This document shows positions 58,256-64,000 of a stretch of 64,000 nt of DNA, one piece after another (positions within the stretch are counted from its first letter, which is position 1; every line of letters starts with the position of its first letter). A program made the position numbers and the translations under genes. The DNA comes from Patiria miniata (Eukaryota; Echinodermata; Asteroidea; Valvatida; Asterinidae), in the NCBI RefSeq assembly GCF_015706575.1, contig NW_024037055.1, forward strand, positions 11,818,262 to 11,882,261, in the 5' to 3' direction. The notes below the pieces were generated by a model, which saw only the letters and a program-made list of their open reading frames with translations, had not been told where the DNA came from and ran no database searches.

Positions 58256-58450
58256 CGAAAAGTTGAACCACGACGTTTGAAAAATTGAACGACGTTTGAA
58301 AGTTGAACCACGAGGTTCGAAAAGTTGAACCACGACGTTTTGAAAGTTGAACCACAACGTTTGAAAATTTGAACCACCGCGACATTTTGAAAGTTGACGA
58401 CGTTTGAAAAGTTGAACCACGACATTTGAAAGTTGAACCACGACGTTTGC
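58256..58450. repeat. 21-22 bp tandem array GTTGAACCACGACGTTTGAAA
   Basis: There are about nine imperfect units with internal deletions. The minus strand shows apparent repeated peptides such as SWFNF in all frames, which is a by-product of the array. No gene is implied. Confidence 0.7.
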
Positions 58451-58659
58451 CTGTCCGTTTTAGTGACCATTAAGCCGTGTCCTCATTGGACTTTTTGGTT
58501 AACTTACTGTCGTATTATCCTCGCAGCGGATACAGTTTACCGTTCGTTAGAACGCAGGGTTCGAGGTCAAGATACAACAACTGACGGACAACGACACAGT
58601 TCTGCGATGTCTCTCTGATGAACTGTTATTGCTGACACGAAATTCGATGGACCTAGAGA

Positions 58660-58795
58660 GTCTAACGGACTCTACAGATGTTTAACGGACGGTCCTTGAC
58701 GGAATTTACAAACGGTCCGTGACGGACTTTACGGACGGTCCATGACGGAATTTACAAACGGTCCTGGACGGAATTTACAGTCCATGACGGACCCC
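58660..58795. repeat. Tandem array around ACGGTCCNTGACGGA
   Basis: Units of about 32-34 bases, made of ACGGTCC, TGACGGAATTTACA and variants, repeat about four times. The array is degenerate. It lies 210 bases past the previous array and has an unrelated sequence. Confidence 0.55.
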
Positions 58796-59109
58796 TGTAC
58801 ATTAAGAAATATTGCAAAACATGGGTTTAAAATACTACTACATGTACAGTCATTACACACTTTGCTCCTACTAATTGCTCATCATCATACAGAGATGGAA
58901 CTGGCTCAGTGATACCGTACTGGGCTTAAATGTTACTACACTGAACAGGAAGAACGGTCTGCGTTCTAGCTGGCAACGATACATTACACACTGCTCTGAC
59001 AGTCACTTTCTTTGCCTCTTTACCTACTAATAGAATCGAAGGTGCATCGGGAAACACTACGTGATTTTCCTCAAAACCACTGCTCTAGCTTGAAAAGAAT
59101 CTAAGCGGT

Positions 59110-59684
59110 AAGATTAGTGGTATTGACGGCTTCGATAGATCAATAAATACATTAATACACAACATTGTATCAGTGAGAGAATCGGATCTAGAGAATTGAA
59201 TAGTTGGATGAGGGCGGTATCTGTGGAGTGATTACTTTGAAAGCTATACTTATGATGGCAAAAAATATGAAAGTCACTCACAGATTTAAATACATGTTTA
59301 TACATGAGTTTTCCCAGATTTTTAGAAAAGCAAGGAAGGATAGAGATGGGGTAATAGTTAGAGTCATTTTGAGGGTTTCCCTTTTTGAATACTGAAGTAA
59401 CTTTGGCTATTTTAAGTTAGAGGGAAAAGATAAGAAAAGAAAACCTCCAAACCTTAAAATCTATACTTATGATGGCAAAAAAATATGAAAGTCACTCACA
59501 GATTTATATACATGTTTATACATGAGTTTTCCCAGAATTTTAGAAAAGCAAGGAAGGATAAAGATGGGGTAATAGTTAGAGTCATTTTGAGGGTTTCCCT
59601 TTTTGAATACTGAAGTAACTTTGGCTATTTTAAGTTAGAGGGAACAGATAAGATAAGAAAACCTCCAAACCTTAAAATCACCGT
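59110..59684 (-). mobile_element. LINE RT relic with a 217-bp tandem duplication
   Basis: The minus strand reads VFKKGNPQND, YYPISILPCFSKNLGKLM, FQSNHSTDTALIQLFNS and, after a shift, VNVFIDLSK, the N-terminal RT blocks of a CR1/Jockey-like LINE. The segment 59244-59460 is repeated as 59461-59680 with few changes, so the PISILPCFSK block is present twice. It is a decayed and rearranged copy. Confidence 0.65.
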
Positions 59685-60533
59685 CAGTGGGTTAGGTTTT
59701 CATGCTTTTTCTGCTTGTCTGGCACTCCTTTCTGTTGCTCAGCACTTTTGCGATAGGCGAGATTTTTTCAAGATGCTGCCAGCCTTGCAACCCATGCCTT
59801 TTACATATAACAGCCAATTACAGCTTGTTCATAAGTACTGTCAGCGGCATTCAGTGAATCCACTCACTGCAACTCTGATTGCGATCAGGGACTTCCTTCT
59901 GTATCTCTTTAGTCTAGCCTGGCCATCAGCATCTGCAAACAACAAGCTTATCCAAAAAAATGTCATTAAGAAGCAGCATTTTGGAAAGTCAAAGATTTTG
60001 GAGGAGTAGCTAATTAGGCTTATTAACATGCATTTTTTTGTTTGCAGTTAGCATAACTTTTACTTTGTGGGTTTTCACGTGCAGTAAGAACCGCATACAT
60101 GTAATTTGCTCTTCATTTTGATACAAGTATGTTTCACTCAGTTTGACATCAGCTGGGCCAATTTCATAGATCTGCTTAAGCACACATTTTGCTTTTTTAT
60201 TTAATCACAAAAAAAATCCAAGCTTAATATGATCAGATTACCAGCCAAAATGCCATGCGATGTACATTGCTTGAGATTTAGCTGTTGTTTAAATACTTAG
60301 CATAAGAATCACATGGAGTTTTGGCGGGTAACTGATTTTACTAGGGGCAAGGGTTTTTGTGCTGAAGCAAATTTTGAGCGGCTCTATGAAATTGGCCCTG
60401 CAAGCAGCAGCTGCTTCAGCTGCAGCTGTACAGATGTTGATGAGTGGGTGGGTGAAAAGTATAGCTTGGGCAACTTGTGCTTCATTGTGATGGGCTGTGT
60501 CACAACTACATGTAGGCTAATTATAAGCATAAT
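59685..60533. other. No gene recognised
   Basis: The open frames are of modest length and without recognisable motifs. One at 60313-60630 (plus) shares its IKEVVECSKTFF end with the foldback arm that starts at 60534. Confidence 0.3.
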
Positions 60534-61018
60534 TAAAGAGGTTGTGGAATGCTCAAAGACATTTTTTTCGGGTATATGTAGCCTAAGGCGTGATGAAATA
60601 AAAACGACTATTGTGTCTGTCATGAAATGAGTACAATAGGTACTTTTGAGAGCTGTTTTTCAGGTCCTGTTTGGACCCGAACGTGCAATTTGTGTAAAAG
60701 TCGTCGTTGGGGCAGCAAACAAAACATAGTAAATCGTGACGTAATAAACAGGACTCCCGATGCAGCGTTGTGTAAACGAGTCCTGTTTATTACGTCACGA
60801 TTTTTCTCATTTTACGAAGAATCCGACGACTGTTGATTTCAATAATTATGCGCTCGCCGACCAACAAATTACTCGATGAATTTTAGTTTTATAAACATAT
60901 AATATAAATGCACATTACAAAAGAATGGGACTTTGTCATTATTATATAATGGGTCTACTCTACAATAAAAACAATATTTACAAAAACAAAACGACTTCCA
61001 GCATTCCACAACCTCTTT
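60534..61018. mobile_element. Foldback element with a 26-bp central stem
   Basis: The outer arms TTAAAGAGGTTGTGGAATGC (60534) and GCATTCCACAACCTCTTTAA (ending about 61019) are inverted copies. In the centre, ATCGTGACGTAATAAACAGG with GACTC (about 60730-60757) pairs perfectly with its complement at about 60778-60803. The right outer arm overlaps the first bases of the second palindrome. Confidence 0.55.
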
Positions 61019-62165
61019 AACTAGTTCATGCCGGAAGTATTTTGACATTGACCGGACCCAGGCGTGGGATAGTTTTTCATGAACTTCGATGCCAGACGGG
61101 TTCAGACCATCATCTGTGGGTAGCAAACACTGCCATTTCCGGCCTCGCTCGCTAAGGGCGGGTCGCTGACAGATAATTCCGGCCTCGCTCGTTGCGTGTT
61201 TATCCATCATCTGTTCCCAATACCGCAAAACCTTTGCATATCCGACGTGAACTGGTTAACAGGTTGGGATGAAATGACCCTATGTAGATGTGTAAGATTT
61301 AGTTGGTTATTTGTCAATGAACATCTGTGCCAAGTTTCATGAATTATACATTTCTGCAGCATTTGACCAAGCTATTGATGCCAGATGAAATCCCAATTTG
61401 ATCTTTCCTTCAAGGGGTTTATTATTTGCAAATCCTACAAATGAAGTTCAGACATGGATTAGATCCTGACTGTGCTTATATTTACACATCACCCTTCAAT
61501 ACCTGTGGCCAGATCTGATCATCCTTCAATGGGTGTGCATCAAAACCGGGTACATGGACCTGAGTACCCGGCCGCTGATGTCAGGTTCTGGTTCCAGATT
61601 ATGATGACTAACTTTACAAAGTACTGAGTAAGTCTTCAGACAATGAAAAAGAAAGGTTTGGATGCCACTTGTGGGGAATTTTCAAAATGAAAACCAGGCT
61701 ACATGGAAAACCAAAACCATGGATTTCCCGTTAATGTGCATTTTAACAACAAGTTGCGTTTTACACCATAAAGCTATGAAGCCCTTCAGACAACTTCCAG
61801 GATTTGAATTTGGGGCTTGGTTTTCTTTTACAGGTACCCGGGTAACCGTGTTTTAGTTCAGTAGGGTACCCGGTTCCCGTACTGCCCATAAATGCATACC
61901 ACTACTTCAACCCCCCCCCCCTTGATTTGCTTATAGAGTTACCCACAGTCCAAATACTAATTGATTGTGTGAAAGATGGAAAGGTGATTACATTGATAAA
62001 GGAGACTTGGTGTTCTAGCAAGGATAAAATTTAAAACAGCAGATCAGCCTCATGGTGTACATGCAAAGCCCACTTGCTCCCTGAAAACCTAGATGCTACC
62101 GGAACATGGTATACCTTGCAATCTTAGCCTCCAAAATAGTTTTTCAGAAATATGTCTTGACACAT
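61015..62165 (+). repeat. Left arm of second palindrome
   Basis: It is inverted relative to 62850-64000, with paired positions summing to about 125015 and a few indels and substitutions. The arm contains CCGGGTACC-rich words (61545-61580 and 61833-61885) and a minus-strand open frame (61228 downward) of unknown identity. The right arm is cut by the window end, so the true length is unknown. Confidence 0.9.
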
Positions 62166-62184
62166 TTTCTTGTACATGTTGGAG

Positions 62185-62350
62185 TCTGATAATTGTGATA
62201 TTTGTGTGTAATTCTCAATGTGGCCTTGGTGTACTGCTGTCTTACTTCACCATTGAGCATTCATTCACTCTGATGACTCTAACCTATGGTGTACTTCAAG
62301 GCATTGGCATTGGTATCGCATATTCTCCACCACTTGTATGTGCCATGCGT
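62185..62350 (+). CDS. Exon of an OFA-type MFS transporter, N-terminal half (partial)
   Basis: The frame encodes GLGVLLSYFTIEHSFTLM, TLTYGVLQGIGIGIAY and SPPLVCAMR, ending CGT|gtaagt in phase 0. In this transporter family, GxGxxYxPP and an AMRW motif lie around membrane spans 3-4, so the next exon should begin with Trp. The acceptor at 62184 is my best guess. The exon is single-copy in the spacer of the second palindrome. It cannot simply be the 5' part of the gene at 46528-48571, because it lies downstream of that gene's 3' exons. Confidence 0.55.
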
Positions 62351-62772
62351 GTAAGTATGCCAAAAATCTGCTTTATATTCATTGCAAAGCTAAGATGGGC
62401 CTGTGGTTAATGCAGGGTTTCTCCAGGTTAATACAAGGTTTCCTCCACTTAAACAAATGTACTGCAGTTTTACCTATCTAATGGATCTTCAAGATCACCT
62501 CTTTACATCTTGCGCAGGGAAGTGCATTTCATTTTTGAAAAAAAAAATTTTCAGCAGTTTCCAGTACAGTCCAAAATAAATTTATGATACCATATGAGCA
62601 GTTGAGCAGGCAGTCATGCATGCCTTCATTAAAAGTCTAGCCTGCAAGTGAAATGGTCTGGGCTGCAAATCAATGGAGCACGAGCTTCATGTAAATGCTG
62701 GTTATTACATGTTTAGCTGTTATAATGAGGCTATGCATATATGGGACATAAAACAAAGAGTCTCCAGGCTAT

Positions 62773-62835
62773 GGCGTTGCATGGTGCATGCCATTTCTGA
62801 AACTGTTTCAGAAATGGCATGCACCATGCAACGCC
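62773..62835. repeat. Perfect 31-bp hairpin with a one-base loop
   Basis: GGCGTTGCATGGTGCATGCC continues as ATTTCTGAAAC, then a single T, then the exact reverse complement. It lies in the spacer of the second palindrome, 15 bases from its inner right edge. Confidence 0.85.
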
Positions 62836-62849
62836 AAGACATATTTGAC

Positions 62850-64000
62850 ATGTGTCAAGACATATTTCTGAAAAACTATTTTGGAGGCTAAGATTGCAAG
62901 GTATACCATGTTCCGGTAGCATCTAGGTTTTCAGGGAGCAAGTGGGCTTTGCATGTACACCATGAGGCTGATCTGCTGTTTTAAATTTTATCCTTGCTAG
63001 AACACCAAGTCTCCTTTATCAATGTAATCACCTTTCCATCTTTCACACAATCAATTAGTATTTGGACTGTGGGTAACTCTATAAGCAAATCAAGGGGGGG
63101 GGGTTGAAGTAGTGGTATGCATTTATGGGCAGTACGGGAACCGGGTACCCTACTGAACTAAAACACGGTTACCCGGGTACCTGTAAAAGAAAACCAAGCC
63201 CCAAATTCAAATCCTGGAAGTTGTCTGAAGGGCTTCATAGCTTTATGGTGTAAAACGCAACTTGTTGTTAAAATGCACATTAACGGGAAATCCATGGTTT
63301 TGGTTTTCCATGTAGCCTGGTTTTTAATTTTGAAAATTCCCCACAAGTGGCATCCAAACCTTTCTTTTTCATTGTCTGAAGACTTACTCAGTACTTTGTA
63401 AAGTTAGTCATCATAATCTGGAACCAGAACCTGACATCAGCGGCCGGGTACTCAGGTCCATGTACCCGGTTTTGATGCACACCCATTGAAGGATGATCAG
63501 ATCTGGCCACAGGTATTGAAGGGTGATGTGTAAATATAAGCACAGTCAGGATCTAATCCATGTCTGAACTTCATTTGTAGGATTTGCAAATAATAAACCC
63601 CTTGAAGGAAAGATCAAATTGGGATTTCATCTGGCATCAATAGCTTGGTCAAATGCTGCAGAAATGTATAATTCATGAAACTTGGCACAGATGTTCATTG
63701 ACAAATAACCAACTAAATCTTACACATGTACATAGGGTCATTTCATCCCAACCTGTTAACCAGTTCACGTCGGATATGCAAAGGTTTTGCGGTATTGGGA
63801 ACAGATGATGGATAAACACGCAACGAGCGAGGCCGGAATTATCTGTCAGCGACCCGCCCTTAGCGAGCGAGGCCGGAAATGGCAGTGTTTGCTACCCACA
63901 GATGATGGTCTGAACCCGTCTGGCATCGAAGTTCATGAAAAACTATCCCACGCCTGGGTCCGGTCAATGTCAAAATACTTCCGGCATGAACTAGTTAAAG
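62850..64000 (-). repeat. Right arm of second palindrome (cut by window end)
   Basis: This is the inverted partner of 61015-62165. The match is still running at base 64000, where ACTAGTTAAAG mirrors CTTTAACTAGT at 61015. The palindrome probably continues beyond the window. Confidence 0.9.

Noticed and set aside
58121..58470. Minus-strand frames rich in SWFNF repeats
   Set aside because: All three frames show repeats because of the 21-22 bp tandem array. This is not a repeat protein.
60869..61228. Minus-strand frame of 119 codons, mirrored near the window end
   Set aside because: Part of it lies in the palindrome arm and part in a foldback arm. The repeat GCGAGCGAGGCCGG inside it and the lack of any known motif leave it unsupported as a gene.
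1..64000. rRNA, tRNA or CRISPR loci
   Set aside because: I saw no cloverleaf with conserved boxes, no rRNA core words, and no regular direct repeats with unique spacers.

Overview
The window looks like nuclear DNA from a marine deuterostome invertebrate, most likely an echinoderm or hemichordate. This is an inference from its AT-rich composition, many short 'taggccta' and 'acatgta' words, spliced genes with GT-AG introns, and dense LINE, Penelope-like, Gypsy, hAT, Tc1 and MITE debris. I saw no prokaryotic operon structure, CRISPR array, rRNA or tRNA gene.

The best gene lies on the minus strand from 27897 down to 14688. It is an almost completely readable TNF-family ligand of the ectodysplasin (EDA) type. 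It has a type II membrane anchor, a coiled-coil stalk, a furin-like basic site, a short collagen exon, a Thr-rich hinge and a four-exon TNF homology domain. All exon phases agree. Two homologous versions of the exon that opens the TNF domain (23230-23326 and 22928-22988) share entry and exit phase, and using both breaks the frame, so they look mutually exclusive. Near the left edge (564-845, minus) is a first-exon candidate for another single-pass membrane protein that runs out of the window.

Region by region: 1-14 kb is non-genic and holds several foldback elements and a Tc1-like transposase pseudogene (8.9-10.3 kb) broken by two hAT-like insertions. 14-28 kb is the EDA-like gene with transposon debris in its introns. 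28-32 kb is featureless upstream DNA. 32-35 kb holds a tandem repeat built on a palindromic 'CCATCTTGG' core, a LINE relic, a 60-bp minisatellite and a solo LTR inside that minisatellite. 34.94-49.20 kb is a giant near-identical palindrome with arms of about 6.5 kb and a 1.17 kb spacer. Each arm carries the last three exons of an OFA-type major facilitator transporter pointing outward, one LINE with an (AAAC)n tail, and Penelope and LINE relics. 49.3-51.4 kb is a non-autonomous TIR element. 52-59 kb is a nest of MITEs and short tandem arrays. 59-60 kb holds a LINE relic with a 217-bp internal duplication. 61.0-64.0 kb is a second palindrome, cut by the window end, whose spacer holds an exon from the N-terminal half of an OFA-type transporter.

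The biology of greatest interest is the isoform switch predicted in the EDA-like ligand. In vertebrates, a tiny splice change in the EDA TNF domain switches receptor. The two palindromes are the main structural puzzle. They could be very recent inverted duplications or assembly artefacts, and sequence alone cannot separate these.
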